DNA of 40,129 nucleotides from JAAZLS01 sp964463285 (GCA_964463285.1 CAYXBB010000015.1:1-40129); one strand, 5' to 3'; shown: positions 1-8,664, counted from the first letter of the stretch. Notes: a model not told the origin generated them from the letters alone. A program made the numbers and translations.

Positions 1-20
1 GAGAAATAAAGGAAGATTTG

Positions 21-1412
21 ATGAAAGATTTCACCACTGGCAACGAGGCAAAACTAATTTTTAATTTTGCACTGCCGATGCTGATAGGCAACGTATTTCA
101 ACAATTATATATTTCGGTAGACGGCATAATTGTTGGTCGGGTGTTGGGAAAAGGAGCCCTGGCTGCTGTGGGGGTCAGCTTCCCGGTGATCTTCCTGCTG
201 GTTTCCCTGCTTATGGGGATCGGCATGGGCACCACCATTTTGATTGCCCAGTATTATGGCGCCCGGGAAATGGGGAAGGTTAAGAGAACAATAGACACAG
301 CCTATATTTTTCTGATGATATCCGCAGTAGTTATAACTGCACTGGGACTATTTTTAAGTAGGCCAATATTAATCCTTTTAAAAACTCCGGCAGAGGTGCT
401 TCCCCTGGCCAAGCAGTACCTGAACATTATATTTATAGGTATTACTGCCATGCTGGGGTATAATTCCATCAGTGCAATTTTAAGAGGACTGGGCGATTCA
501 AAAACTCCCCTATACTTTTTAATTATTTCCACCATGTTGAATATAGTGCTGGATATATTGTTTGTTATGGTTTTTCATTGGGGAGTAGCCGGCGCTGCCT
601 GGGCTACCGTAATTGCCCAGGGTTTTTCGTTTCTAATAGGATTTTACTATTTGAACCGAACCCAGGATCTGTTTGTATTTAAACTCCGGGAGATGAAATT
701 TGATTGGAGCATATTTTCATTAAATATTAAAATCGGCCTGCCTACCGGAATACAGCAAATGTTGGTGGGTTCGGGTTTTATGGCCCTGTTCAGGATTGTT
801 AACGAATTTGGGACGGCGGTAGCCGCAGCCTATACGGCAGCGACAGGGATCGACTCCTTTGCCGCCATGCCCGCTATGAACATTTCAGCGGCACTTTCCT
901 CTTTTGTAGGACAGAACCTGGGTGGAAATAAACCGGAACGGGTTAAAAAAGGGTATCTGGCGGCGCTGATCATGTCATTGTCTATTTCGGTGTTGATGAC
1001 GACCATTGCTATTTTGTTTGGGAAAGAGCTGATATCCCTGTACAACTCCGATCTACAGGTTATTGAGATCGGGGCTCGCTACCTTTTAATTGTTAGCTCA
1101 TTTTATGTAGTTTTTTCGGTGGTGTTTACCACCAACGGGGTGATGCGGGGAGCCGGGGATACGTTTATTCCATTGATTGCCACCGTGTTTTCGCTCTGGC
1201 TGATCCGCATTCCAGCAGCGGCTCTTCTTTCTCAAAGACTCGGTTCGGATGGAATTTGGTGGGGAACTCCGGTAGGCTGGTTGTTTGGTATGTTCTTTAA
1301 TGTGATCTATTATCGTACCGGCAGATGGAAAAAGAAGGTAGTGGTTGGCAGATCCGCCCCAGTTGAAGGCCCCAAGAAAGATGAGCCGCGGTTGAACAAG
1401 GAAACTCCATAA
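21..1412 (+). CDS. MATE family multidrug/metabolite efflux transporter
   Basis: A 463-residue integral membrane protein built almost entirely of hydrophobic helices, with about twelve predicted segments. The N-terminal region (GNEAKLIFNFALPMLIGNVFQQLY) and the repeated half with PTGIQQMLVGSG around residue 240 are typical of the MATE family. These proteins export cationic drugs or metabolites in exchange for Na+ or H+. The length matches the family norm. I chose ATG 21 over the TTG at 18 because GGAAG at 11-15 sits five bases before it. The C-terminus is a charged cytoplasmic tail. A 6-bp hairpin (arms 1420-1425 and 1431-1436) follows the stop but lacks a U-run. The substrate cannot be inferred. 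The neighbouring molybdoenzyme genes have their own promoter, so functional linkage is not implied. Confidence 0.9.
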   Translation: MKDFTTGNEAKLIFNFALPMLIGNVFQQLYISVDGIIVGRVLGKGALAAVGVSFPVIFLLVSLLMGIGMGTTILIAQYYGAREMGKVKRTIDTAYIFLMISAVVITALGLFLSRPILILLKTPAEVLPLAKQYLNIIFIGITAMLGYNSISAILRGLGDSKTPLYFLIISTMLNIVLDILFVMVFHWGVAGAAWATVIAQGFSFLIGFYYLNRTQDLFVFKLREMKFDWSIFSLNIKIGLPTGIQQMLVGSGFMALFRIVNEFGTAVAAAYTAATGIDSFAAMPAMNISAALSSFVGQNLGGNKPERVKKGYLAALIMSLSISVLMTTIAILFGKELISLYNSDLQVIEIGARYLLIVSSFYVVFSVVFTTNGVMRGAGDTFIPLIATVFSLWLIRIPAAALLSQRLGSDGIWWGTPVGWLFGMFFNVIYYRTGRWKKKVVVGRSAPVEGPKKDEPRLNKETP

Positions 1413-1472
1413 CCTCTCGATGCAAGGTTTTTGCATAGTCAGTGCTATTTTATTCCAATCAAAGGATTTTTA

Positions 1473-1502
1473 TTGACGCTAATTTCAATAGCATGCTATA
1501 CT
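1473..1502 (+). promoter_or_regulatory. Probable sigma-70 promoter of the molybdoenzyme transcript
   Basis: TTGACG at 1473-1478 and TATACT at 1497-1502 are separated by 18 bp. Transcription would start near 1509, leaving a leader of about 310 nt that contains the riboswitch and terminator described below. The assignment is by motif only. Confidence 0.5.
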
Positions 1503-1630
1503 TATAGCCAGAAATCAATTTACAGTCGGAATTAGCTTATAATTTAAAGCAAACTCATAACCGGCAATTAACTTGCAGCTAAAAATCTAGATATAAAACA
1601 ATCTCTTTAATGATTTACAGTTAATATTTT

Positions 1631-1737
1631 TACTCCGAGCCGGTTGACCTAAACTTTAAGCAAGGCAACCAGCCGAGGGGTATAAAAGCCCTGAGGGTTT
1701 TGCTGGAAACGGTAAAGCCTCCCGCTGGAAAGGAGCG
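1631..1737 (+). ncRNA. Moco-type (molybdenum/tungsten cofactor) riboswitch aptamer
   Basis: The leader contains a block resembling the Moco RNA motif. CTCC at 1633-1636 can pair with GGAG at 1732-1735 as the closing stem, and the strongly conserved 3' segment GCCTCCCG...TGGAAAGG is at about 1717-1734. In the E. coli moaA leader the same order is CCTCCCG, then TGGAAAGG. The GGTTGACC at 1642-1649 and CAACCAGCCGAGGG at 1666-1679 occupy the positions of the conserved internal elements. The location directly upstream of a molybdopterin enzyme and before a terminator fits a transcriptional riboswitch. I recognised it by eye; a covariance search (Rfam Moco_RNA_motif) would settle it. Whether it prefers molybdenum or tungsten cofactor cannot be read from the sequence. 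Confidence 0.8.
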
Positions 1738-1762
1738 ATTGTTTGACGAGCAAGTATGGTTT

Positions 1763-1796
1763 AATGCGTCTCCTAGAGGCGCATTAGTTTTTTCTT
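1763..1796 (+). terminator. Intrinsic terminator (expression platform of the riboswitch)
   Basis: A 10-bp stem (1763-1772 with 1776-1785, one G-U pair, 3-nt loop) is followed by GTTTTTTCTT. It lies 27 nt after the aptamer and 26 nt before the TTG start of the molybdoenzyme, so readthrough is required for expression of the downstream genes. Confidence 0.85.
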
Positions 1797-1821
1797 GAAA
1801 AATATTACTGGAGGGAATACC

Positions 1822-4500
1822 TTGAAAAGGCAAAACAAAATCCAGGTACAGCTTAAAATCAACGGTCATTTATACCGGGCAGTGGTTGATCCGGAACTAA
1901 CCTTGCTTGATCTGCTCCGGAAAGAACTCCACTTAACCGGTGCCAAGCAATCCTGTGATCAGGCCGGCCAATGCGGTGCCTGCACAGTAATTGTCAACGG
2001 CAAAGCGGTAAGGTCCTGTCTGCTCAAAGCCGGCAAACTGGAGGGTGCCGATGTGATCACGGTAGAGGGACTGGGAACTCCGGATAATCCACACCTGATC
2101 CAGGAAGCCTTTGTTCTGGCGGGCGCAGTGCAGTGCGGTTTTTGCATTCCAGGCATGATCATGGCTTCAAAAGCCCTCCTGGACAAAAATACCGATCCCG
2201 GCTATGAAGAGATCAAGAAAGCCTTGCGTCACAACCTGTGTCGATGTACGGGTTATACCAGGATTATCAATGCTGTCAAGTTGGCCGGGCGTTTTATCCG
2301 TGGTGAGATCAAACCGGAGGATATCTATCCCGATCCTGATGGTCCGAAGATCGGTGTTTCCCATCCCCGCCCTTCAGGCCTGGACAAAGCGTGCGGAACG
2401 ACAAGATTTACCGCGGATATTATTATCCCCGGTGCGCTGGAGCTGGTTGCCGTGCGCAGCCCCTATCCCCATGCCCTGATTAAAAAAATTGATTTATCAT
2501 TGTCCGAGAAGATGCCGGGCGTAGCCGGGGTGATGACTGCCAAGGATATTAAAGGCACCAACCGTCTAAAGCTGGTGGTGGCAGATCGGCCTGTTCTTTG
2601 TGAGGATAAGGTGCGATATATCGGTGACCCGGTTGCGGTGGTAGCGGCAGAAACCAGAGAGCAGGCAGTGGCGGCGGCCCGGGCAGTGAAGGTGGAGTAC
2701 CTACCGCTTCCGGCCCTTGTTTCGCCGGAGGAGGCGCTGGCTGAGGGGGCTATTCAACTGCATGACGATCGCCCGAACCTTTGCTACAGCCAACCGCAGA
2801 TCAGGGGGGATGCGGGGAAAGCCCTGGCCGAAGCAGCGGCGGTGATCGAAACTTGCCTGACTACCCAGATCAACCATCAGGCTCCCCTGGAAACAGAGGC
2901 CTGTCTGGCCTACATGGAGGGTGAGGGAGAAGATGCGCAACTGGTAGTTATCGGTCGCAGTATCAATATCCATAAACACCTGGCTATGCTCCAGGAAGCA
3001 CTAGGCTGGGAGAATATGCGCTATGAGGAGGCTTATTCCGGGGGGCAATTCGGGATTAAATTGGAGGTTACCTCCGAAGGCATTGCCGCCGGGGCAGCGC
3101 TGCATTTTAATCGGCCGGTCCGCTATATCCCCAGTTTGGTGGAATCGATGCAGATGTCGCCGAAGCGCCATCCCTTTGATATGCGAGTAAAACTTGGTGC
3201 CGATGAAAAAGGCCGCCTGAGCGCGTATACAATTGATTTACTGGTAGATAACGGTGCTTACTATTCCAATGGAGACACCATTGTTAATCGTGCTTTACAG
3301 ATGTTATCCGGTTCCTATCATATTCCCAACCTTTCTGCTACCAGCCGGTTGGTTTACACAAACAATCCCTGGGGATCGGCGGCTCGGGGCGCCGGTCCGC
3401 CGCAAGCCCATTTTGCACTTGAGTGCGCTGTAAACATGTTGGCTGATAAAATGGGCATCGATCCCCTGGAATTCCGGATATATAACTCCTTGAGTCCCGG
3501 TCAGGCCAAATCAACCGGCGCCGTGGTGGAACAGTGGCCTTTTCCCGAATTGTGCGAAGCCCTCCGGCCGCACTATGAGCGGGCATGCCGTGAAACGCGG
3601 GAACATAAAAATGGGGCTGTTAAACGAGGTGTGGGGTTGGCGGCAGGAGCGTTCGGTATCGGCGGACCCGGCGATCAGGGTATTGCAGTGGTGGAAATGA
3701 ATCCCGATAATGGCGTAACTATCTATGCCGCGGCTGCAGATCCCGGGGAAGGCAATGATTCCATGCTCACCCAACTGGCGGCTGATAGTCTGGGCCTACC
3801 GCTGGATAAGGTCCGCCTTTCCACCAGAAATACGGATTTGACTACCGCCACCGGCCCGGCAGCAGCCAGCCGTATCACCTATATGGTAGGCGGAGCGCTG
3901 ATAAATGCACTGGATCAACTTAAGCAGGCTATGGAGGAGGTGGGAACAAGCACCTATCAGGGGCTTAAAGAAGCGGGGCGCTCAACCCGTTATGTGGGCA
4001 CCAAGAGAACCCACCAGGCCGGCCCGTTGGATCCGCAGACCGGACAGGGACCTTCTTTTGAGTCCCAGGTACATGCCCTGCAAATGGCCGAAGTAGAGGT
4101 AAATTTGAAAACCGGAGCAGTGAAAATTCTTAAAATGACTACTGCCGTAGATTCGGGGCCGGTAATTCATCCTCAAAATTTTGAGGGGCAATTGGAAGGC
4201 GGTGCGGATATGGGTGCGGGTTACGCTCTCCGCGAGCAGTACATTGCCGGACAAACTAAGGATTGGGTTACATTTAAATTCCCGAGTATCAATCATTCCT
4301 TTCATATGGAATCGATCATCCGGGAAACCCCGCGGTTACATGGAACTAAAGGCTCTATCGGGGTAGGTGAAATGACCATGCTTCCTACCGCGCCGGCTAT
4401 CATCGCTGCAATTAAAGATGCGGCGGGAGTCTGGATTTGTGATCTGCCGGCCACCCCGGATAAAATTGTGGCGGCGTTGGCTGGATCCGGCTCAAATTAA
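1822..4500 (+). CDS. Molybdopterin aldehyde oxidoreductase-like protein, 2Fe-2S and Mo domains fused (xanthine oxidase family)
   Basis: An 892-residue protein of the Desulfovibrio gigas Mop type (907 residues): two [2Fe-2S] domains joined directly to the molybdopterin domain, with no FAD domain. Cluster ligands are C45, C51, C54 and C66 (plant-type) and C105, C108, C140 and C142. The Mo domain carries GGQFGIK near residue 410, the PWGSAARGAGPPQ loop near 515-527, and GVGE with the likely catalytic E850. Such enzymes hydroxylate aldehydes or N-heterocycles using water oxygen and pass electrons to ferredoxin or flavodoxin. I chose TTG 1822 because TGGAGGGA ends six bases before it; a TTG at 1795 lies in the terminator tail. 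Odd point: the first Cys pair is CDQAGQC (five residues between) where the family normally has four. The physiological substrate is unknown. Confidence 0.92.
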   Translation: MKRQNKIQVQLKINGHLYRAVVDPELTLLDLLRKELHLTGAKQSCDQAGQCGACTVIVNGKAVRSCLLKAGKLEGADVITVEGLGTPDNPHLIQEAFVLAGAVQCGFCIPGMIMASKALLDKNTDPGYEEIKKALRHNLCRCTGYTRIINAVKLAGRFIRGEIKPEDIYPDPDGPKIGVSHPRPSGLDKACGTTRFTADIIIPGALELVAVRSPYPHALIKKIDLSLSEKMPGVAGVMTAKDIKGTNRLKLVVADRPVLCEDKVRYIGDPVAVVAAETREQAVAAARAVKVEYLPLPALVSPEEALAEGAIQLHDDRPNLCYSQPQIRGDAGKALAEAAAVIETCLTTQINHQAPLETEACLAYMEGEGEDAQLVVIGRSINIHKHLAMLQEALGWENMRYEEAYSGGQFGIKLEVTSEGIAAGAALHFNRPVRYIPSLVESMQMSPKRHPFDMRVKLGADEKGRLSAYTIDLLVDNGAYYSNGDTIVNRALQMLSGSYHIPNLSATSRLVYTNNPWGSAARGAGPPQAHFALECAVNMLADKMGIDPLEFRIYNSLSPGQAKSTGAVVEQWPFPELCEALRPHYERACRETREHKNGAVKRGVGLAAGAFGIGGPGDQGIAVVEMNPDNGVTIYAAAADPGEGNDSMLTQLAADSLGLPLDKVRLSTRNTDLTTATGPAAASRITYMVGGALINALDQLKQAMEEVGTSTYQGLKEAGRSTRYVGTKRTHQAGPLDPQTGQGPSFESQVHALQMAEVEVNLKTGAVKILKMTTAVDSGPVIHPQNFEGQLEGGADMGAGYALREQYIAGQTKDWVTFKFPSINHSFHMESIIRETPRLHGTKGSIGVGEMTMLPTAPAIIAAIKDAAGVWICDLPATPDKIVAALAGSGSN

Positions 4501-4578
4501 TGGCCTAAGTAGGCGGAATCCGGTTGTGGCGAGCTGACAAAATATTTCAACCATGCATGATATTTAAGGGTGGGATGT

Positions 4579-5739
4579 ATGTCTGAAAACAGGATTATTT
4601 ATCTGGACAATGCAGCCACATCATTTCCCAAACCGCGCCAGGTACTGGAACAGATGATGGAAACCTATGCTCGTTTGGGGGTATCCCCCGGCCGGGGCAG
4701 TTATGATTTAGCGGTGGAAGCTGCAGAGCTGGTATCCGGGATCAGGCAAAAGCTGGCCCATTTTTTTGGGGCGCCGGATCCGGATCGGGTTATCTTTACG
4801 GCCAATGCCACTGATGCTTTGAACACTGCTATTCAAGGTTGGCTTAGACCCGGTGATCACGTGGTTTCCACCAGATTAGAACATAATTCGGTACTGCGAC
4901 CGCTTTTCCACTTGCGGGAAAGATTCGGGATTCAGTATGATCTGCTTCGCTTTGACAGTCAGGGGCAGATCGACCCGGATGAGGTGGCCAAAGCTTTAAA
5001 ATCCAATACCAGGCTAATTATTATCAATCATGCCTCCAACGTACTGGGAAGTGTTCAACCGGCTCCCCAGATTGCTCAGGTCTGTGCCCAATACCAGGTT
5101 CCGCTTCTGCTGGATGTTGCCCAGAGTGCAGGGCATATTCCGATCGATATGAATGGCTGGCATATCCAGGCGATCGCCTTTACCGGTCACAAATCCCTCT
5201 ATGCACCGGGGGGCAGCGGGGGCCTGATCCTTTCCCCGGAGATGGACATTGCTTCAACCCGGTTCGGTGGAACCGGGATCGAATCAAACAACCCGATACA
5301 TACCCAGGATTTCCCCTACCGCCTGGAGGCGGGCACGCTTAACCTTGCAGGTATTTTCGGCCTTTCGGCGGGGATTGACTATCTGAAGAAAGAAAAGGCA
5401 CTGGAAGATGACCAGTCCCGGGAAATATCCCTTATCAAGCGCCTTTATGACGGTCTTTGCTCCCTCCCCGGGGTAATTATACATAGCCCTCCGCCTACGG
5501 CGCAAAGCGTGCCCGTACTTACCTGTTCTGTTAAGGAAATGGCCCCTGTGGACGTTGGTGATATTTTAGATGGAGACTTTCAGATTGCGGTCCGTACCGG
5601 CCTGCACTGCGCTCCGCTGGTGCATGAAACCTTGGGAACTGCCCCTAACGGTGCGGTGCGATTCAGCCTGGGCCGGTTTAACACAGAACAGGATATTGAC
5701 CGGGCGATAGAAGCGGTGGCTGCTATCGCGGTAGGTTGA
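4579..5739 (+). CDS. Cysteine desulfurase family protein (class V PLP aminotransferase)
   Basis: A 386-residue protein with the NifS/SufS fold. The N-terminus IIYLDNAATSFPKP is diagnostic of the family, K205 in TGHKSLYAPGG is the PLP lysine, and C344 in RTGLHCAPLVHE is the persulfide-forming cysteine. It resembles the short-loop cysteine desulfurase subfamily found beside molybdenum hydroxylases and selenium proteins. It lies 78 bases after the molybdoenzyme on the same strand with no terminator between them. It may supply the terminal sulfido (or selenido) ligand of that enzyme's cofactor, as MOCOS does in eukaryotes; that role is inference. ATG 4579 is preferred over GTG 4570 because GGGTGGG lies just upstream. 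General Fe-S assembly is the alternative, but no IscU or SufU gene is nearby. Confidence 0.88.
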   Translation: MSENRIIYLDNAATSFPKPRQVLEQMMETYARLGVSPGRGSYDLAVEAAELVSGIRQKLAHFFGAPDPDRVIFTANATDALNTAIQGWLRPGDHVVSTRLEHNSVLRPLFHLRERFGIQYDLLRFDSQGQIDPDEVAKALKSNTRLIIINHASNVLGSVQPAPQIAQVCAQYQVPLLLDVAQSAGHIPIDMNGWHIQAIAFTGHKSLYAPGGSGGLILSPEMDIASTRFGGTGIESNNPIHTQDFPYRLEAGTLNLAGIFGLSAGIDYLKKEKALEDDQSREISLIKRLYDGLCSLPGVIIHSPPPTAQSVPVLTCSVKEMAPVDVGDILDGDFQIAVRTGLHCAPLVHETLGTAPNGAVRFSLGRFNTEQDIDRAIEAVAAIAVG

Positions 5740-5884
5740 TAAGCGCAGGAATTGATAAAAGAACAGAAGCCCACCTTTTTTAAGGGAAGACTCAGGAGAT
5801 TTATTATAGCAATGACATCCAAAATACTGTGCCTGACAGGGTACCGGCATTAAGGTGGCGGGTAAAATAAACTTGCCACTTTGC

Positions 5885-5931
5885 TATAATATAGTAAATT
5901 ACAATACCGCAAAATCGGTTGCGATTTTACG
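5885..5931 (+). promoter_or_regulatory. -10 element plus inverted repeat before the lactate-racemase-like gene
   Basis: TATAAT at 5885-5890 has no convincing -35 box. It is followed by an inverted repeat with arms CGCAAAATCG (5908-5917) and CGATTTTACG (5922-5931), which match at nine of ten positions, the tenth being a possible G-U. It lies downstream of the predicted start point and just ahead of the AGGGGGGAG ribosome binding site, so it could act as an operator or as an RNA hairpin. Confidence 0.4.
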
Positions 5932-5952
5932 ATATCATCAAGGGGGGAGAGC

Positions 5953-7200
5953 GTGATCCCGTTTAAGATGTTCAAAATCAGGCAGAAACTACCCCGACCC
6001 CGGGTAGAAAATGTAGAGAAGGCTGTTCGAGAGGAAGTTCGCCGACTGATTTCAGGCAGCCGACTTTCCCGCGGTTCCACAGTGGCCATAACTGCCGGCA
6101 GCCGGGGGATCAATGCTCTGGAGCTGATTATGAAAACTGCTATCCGGGTGCTTCAGGAGATAGGCTGTCGCCCGTTTCTGGTGGCCGCTATGGGGAGCCA
6201 TGGAGGGGGCGAGACCGGGGGGCAGCTTTCAATATTGCGTAGTCTGGGACTCAGCCGGGAGACTCTGGGGGTGCCCGTAATGGCAGGAGGCGATCTGGGG
6301 GAGGTGGGCCGCACTGTTTCAGGCTATCCGGTGTATTGCGATTTGGCGGCCTGGCAGGCGGACGGGATCCTGGTGATAAACCGGGTAAAGGCTCACACCG
6401 CCTGCCGGGGACCGGTTCAAAGCGGCCTGCTGAAGATGATGGCAGTGGGCCTGGGAAAAGAGCGGGGTGCTATGTTCATTCACCGGCAGGGTGAGAATAT
6501 GAGTGCAGCTATAACTGAAATTGGCTGTTTTTTTAGTGAGCAGGGTCCGTTGCTGGGGGGATTGGCCCTGGTGGAGAACGGTTACGGGGAGTTAAGTGAA
6601 ATTGTGGCAGTAAAGCCTCATGAGCTGGTAGAACAGGAGATCAGGCTGTTAGCCAGGGCCAAACAGCTTCACCCTCGCCTGCCGGTGGATGAGCTTGATT
6701 TGCTGATTGTGAATGAGATGGGCAAGAATTACAGTGGCACCGGTATTGATACCAACGTTATCGGGCGCCGGAGAATTATCGGCCAATCGGAGCCAACCTC
6801 TCCCCGGATATTGCGTTTGGCGGTGCTGGATCTATCGGAAGCCTCCGATGGTAATGCCACCGGTATCGGGCTGGCTGATTTCACTACCCGGCGGCTGGTG
6901 GCGAAGATCGATTACCGTAAAACTTATTTTAACTGTCTTACCAGCGGATATGTGCAGCGAGCGATGATCCCCCTGGTGTTTAGCAACCACCGCCGGCTGG
7001 TAGAGGCCGCCATAAGCAGTCTGCACTCCGGTGATCCCTCCCGGATCAAAGCGATCCGTATCTGCAACACCCTAAATCTTGAACTAATGTGGGCTTCAGA
7101 GGCACTGCTTAGCGATCTTGATTCCCATCCGGAGATAGAAATCATTTCCGGGGCAAATAAGATACAGTATGATGACGCGGGTAATTTGCCGGTGCTGTAA
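5953..7200 (+). CDS. Lactate racemase (LarA)-like / DUF2088 domain protein
   Basis: A 415-residue soluble protein. The N-terminal half carries features of the LarA N-domain family: VAITAGSRGI around residue 47, AAMGSHGGGETGGQ around 78, and the NRVKAHTACRGPVQSGLLKMMAVGLGK block around 147-172. The last corresponds to the region that holds the Lys and His residues for the nickel-pincer nucleotide in LarA. The C-terminal half is divergent. Members of this superfamily racemise or epimerise 2-hydroxy acids, but many lack an assigned reaction, and no larB, larC or larE gene is visible here. The GTG start has AGGGGGGAG at 5941-5949. It lies about 210 bp after the desulfurase gene with a possible promoter of its own, so co-transcription is uncertain. 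Confidence 0.75.
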   Translation: MIPFKMFKIRQKLPRPRVENVEKAVREEVRRLISGSRLSRGSTVAITAGSRGINALELIMKTAIRVLQEIGCRPFLVAAMGSHGGGETGGQLSILRSLGLSRETLGVPVMAGGDLGEVGRTVSGYPVYCDLAAWQADGILVINRVKAHTACRGPVQSGLLKMMAVGLGKERGAMFIHRQGENMSAAITEIGCFFSEQGPLLGGLALVENGYGELSEIVAVKPHELVEQEIRLLARAKQLHPRLPVDELDLLIVNEMGKNYSGTGIDTNVIGRRRIIGQSEPTSPRILRLAVLDLSEASDGNATGIGLADFTTRRLVAKIDYRKTYFNCLTSGYVQRAMIPLVFSNHRRLVEAAISSLHSGDPSRIKAIRICNTLNLELMWASEALLSDLDSHPEIEIISGANKIQYDDAGNLPVL

Positions 7201-7281
7201 ATTTTTAGGCACCAGATTTAGGGCAGATTCCTGCGGGTTGGCGGGTCAAACTTATCAAAAAAGCGACATGTTCCTATACTA

Positions 7282-8043
7282 TTATTCATATGTTCCGGAT
7301 TGTTTTATAAGGCGAATAAAATCCAGGATCAGACGAAATTCTTTTTCATTGCATTGGCGAAGTGCCCTTAACACTGTATATACCGGAGGATCGGCAAGAA
7401 GAGCCCTCACCCCGGGGGATAACAGGCGCAGCAATTCGGTTAAACCGTCCTCTTCGGAAAGAAAATAGCAAGGGGAGATGTTCAGGGCAGCAGAGATCTG
7501 TTCCAGTGTACGTAACGAGGGTTGCACCTTTCCCTGTTCCAGTTGTCCGATAAACCCCGTAGACAGCCCGGTTTTTTTAGCAAGTTGGGCTTGGGTTAAG
7601 CCATTTTCCTTGCGAAGGGCCAACAACTTTTCTCCCGGCAAACCTTTTGTGCCGATCAGGTTATTAACTGGAATCTTCAAAATGGCCGATAAATTCTTAA
7701 GGCTGTTCAAGGAAGGCAGCGCCGCTCCTCTTTCTATATCGCAGAGGTAGGTATAGGAGAGGCCGGAAAGTGAAGCCAACCCGGCTAAGGTTAGATTCCG
7801 TTCTTGCCGGTAAAACCTTATTCGGTCTCCCATTTTAAGAGGTGTTTCCCGAGGATATACTATTTCCGAGGGGCTAACATTTAGAGCCGTAGCCAGCTTT
7901 GTTATGGTTTTTAGCGAGGGTTTTTTGCGTCCATGTTCCAGTTCGCTGATGTAGGAAGCGGAAAGATTGGCCTTATGCGCCAGCCCGGCCAGGGTATACC
8001 TCTTTTGTTTTCTCAGGTTGCGGATCTCGCTTCCGTCGATCAT
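7282..8043 (-). CDS. Transcriptional regulator with three tandem XRE/Cro helix-turn-helix domains
   Basis: A 253-residue protein containing three consecutive XRE domains at about residues 7-61, 71-131 and 137-196. Each shows the pattern R-x3-(L/G)-T-(L/Q)-A-x-LA...LS-x-(S/T)-(Y/G)-(I/L)...(L/I)E-x-G-x3-PSL. A helical C-terminal tail of about 55 residues (LRLLSPGVRALL...LDFIRLIKQSG) follows and may mediate oligomerisation. Single XRE domains are common, while three in one chain are unusual. It is the last gene of the minus-strand thioredoxin-ccdA-tlpA group, 17 bp after the tlpA-like gene, so it may autoregulate that operon. The start has AAAGG seven bases upstream. Target sites and ligand are unknown. 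Confidence 0.85.
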   Translation of the reverse strand: MIDGSEIRNLRKQKRYTLAGLAHKANLSASYISELEHGRKKPSLKTITKLATALNVSPSEIVYPRETPLKMGDRIRFYRQERNLTLAGLASLSGLSYTYLCDIERGAALPSLNSLKNLSAILKIPVNNLIGTKGLPGEKLLALRKENGLTQAQLAKKTGLSTGFIGQLEQGKVQPSLRTLEQISAALNISPCYFLSEEDGLTELLRLLSPGVRALLADPPVYTVLRALRQCNEKEFRLILDFIRLIKQSGTYE

Positions 8044-8060
8044 ATTATCGCCTTTAACAG

Positions 8061-8630
8061 TTATTTTGCCGTACGTGCTGTTTCCAAAAACTGCTGTATA
8101 ACATATTCATCCAAAGCTCCGACCCAGATGGAGGCAATTATGCCTTGTTCATCAATAATAATGGTAGAAGGGAAGGCGGATAGGCCATACCCCAGAAACA
8201 AATCTGCAGTTTGATCCAACAATACCGGAAATGTAAACCCTTTATCTGCCATGAACTGTCGGAGCAACTCATCCCGGTCTTTCACATTTATGGTCACTAC
8301 TGCCATCCGATCATTGTTTAAGTGGGTAGTTTCCAACAGATCCATTTCTTCCACGCAGTAACGGCACCGGGTAGTCCAGAAATTTAGAAGAATTACCTGC
8401 CCCTCATAATCTTTTAAGCCAACCATGTGTCCTTGCAAATCGGGGAGTAAAAAATCAATTGCGGGATCCCCTGCCTGGGGGAAAGGTTTTTGCGACTCGG
8501 GCTTCTTTTGGGTAAGGGTACAACCGGGGCAGGTCGTACAGACCAGCATATAGATTAAAACAAGGGAAATCAGGAGGGGGGTCAGCGGTTTGGGTTTCTC
8601 CGGTTTACTGATCTTGGCCATGACATACAC
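8061..8630 (-). CDS. TlpA/ResA-like membrane-anchored thiol-disulfide oxidoreductase
   Basis: A 189-residue thioredoxin-fold protein with an N-terminal membrane segment at about residues 17-31, followed by a Cys-rich junction (CTTCPGC). That junction is only a weak lipobox, so a membrane anchor is more likely than a lipoprotein. The redox domain has WTTRCRYC (C89 and C92) and the cis-proline motif AFPSTIIID. It should act outside the cytoplasmic membrane as a thiol reductant for exported proteins or cytochromes, receiving electrons from the CcdA protein encoded just upstream. GTG 8630 was chosen because GGAAGG lies nine bases before it; ATG 8621 is the alternative. The exported substrates cannot be named. 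Confidence 0.87.
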   Translation of the reverse strand: MYVMAKISKPEKPKPLTPLLISLVLIYMLVCTTCPGCTLTQKKPESQKPFPQAGDPAIDFLLPDLQGHMVGLKDYEGQVILLNFWTTRCRYCVEEMDLLETTHLNNDRMAVVTINVKDRDELLRQFMADKGFTFPVLLDQTADLFLGYGLSAFPSTIIIDEQGIIASIWVGALDEYVIQQFLETARTAK

Positions 8631-8664
8631 TTTTTCTAACCTTCCGATTTTTTTCCGCCATACC

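Noticed and set aside
1795..1821. TTG at 1795 as the start of the molybdoenzyme
   Set aside because: It lies in the U-run of the terminator, while TTG 1822 has a well-spaced ribosome binding site and gives the family-typical N-terminus.
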